The notes under the pieces were generated by a model. It made no database searches. It was given only the letters and a program-made list of their open reading frames with translations, and was not told the DNA's origin. Made by a program: the position numbers and the translations under genes. From Actinospica durhamensis (GTDB taxonomy: Bacteria; Actinomycetota; Actinomycetes; Streptomycetales; Catenulisporaceae), in assembly GCF_018139695.1 (NCBI RefSeq), contig NZ_JAGSOG010000052.1:1-40075 (forward strand): a DNA stretch of 40,075 nt. Reading direction: 5' to 3'. This document shows, piece by piece, positions 39,979-40,075 of the stretch (position 1 is its first letter; every line of letters begins with the position of its first letter).

Positions 39979-40075
39979 GCGCAACACCGGTGATCTAGGT
40001 CTTCGTGTGCGGGTCGGGCTTGGTTCTGATTGACGAGCCGGGTCGGCACGGCGAGCCCAGGAGTCTGCCCAGCCC

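Noticed and set aside
1-40075. CRISPR arrays, tRNA or rRNA genes
   Set aside because: No spaced identical repeats, cloverleaf or rRNA-like segments were found by reading both strands.

Overview
The window is very GC-rich, has third-position G/C in almost every codon, frequent GTG starts, LLM-class (F420/flavin) oxidoreductases, ECF sigma factors, a DUF574 methyltransferase and a trypco2 protein. All of this points to a filamentous actinomycete of the Streptomyces/Catenulispora kind; the genus cannot be read from the sequence. I see no rRNA, tRNA or CRISPR array. The left edge cuts a gene; the right edge does not.

Layout. 1-3.0 kb: a truncated membrane protein, a zinc-ribbon membrane-anchored secreted protein and a divergent LapA-like membrane protein. 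3.0-5.7 kb: a sigma factor with a SnoaL-like tail, a DHFR-like reductase behind it, and a divergent LLM oxidoreductase. 5.7-11.6 kb: a repeat-rich leader and one 1825-residue acyl-CoA carboxylase chain (biotin carboxylase, biotin carrier, central region, carboxyltransferase). 11.6-14.7 kb: an MMPL exporter and a divergent TetR regulator sharing two palindromic operators; the TetR mRNA looks leaderless. 14.7-20.3 kb: tandem repeats, a second LLM oxidoreductase, a MerR-VOC gene remnant, a small YozE-like protein, a DHA2 exporter, a second SnoaL-tailed sigma factor with a divergent small protein, and a Bax-inhibitor-1 homologue.

20.3-25.7 kb holds the most interesting locus: a DUF574 methyltransferase, a trypco2 protein and a 1355-residue trypsin-NTPase-repeat protein, tightly spaced on the minus strand. 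Domain and order match the predicted NTP-dependent conflict (immune/suicide-effector) systems of multicellular actinobacteria. 25.7-28.6 kb is a tldD-pmbA operon. 28.7-31 kb is an iron-linked unit: an 18/19 match to the DtxR/IdeR iron box precedes an S4 ribosomal protein gene and a DUF2470 (HugZ-like) gene, with an AhpD-like peroxidase gene divergent.

31-37.3 kb is an unrecognised locus: a PEP-utiliser-like protein with altered active-site residues and no ATP-binding domain, translationally coupled to an FAD/NAD(P)-binding protein, then a divergent DHA2 exporter, a 41-codon Cys-containing peptide ORF with an excellent ribosome binding site, and an AraC-type regulator with a beta-rich tail. 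Palindromes lie in its control regions. 37.3-38.3 kb is a decayed IS5-type transposase and low-complexity DNA; 38.3-40 kb is an MFS transporter.

Many long antisense ORFs (for example opposite the carboxylase) are GC-codon artefacts and are not annotated. Starts were moved wherever a ribosome binding site or family alignment gave a better one.
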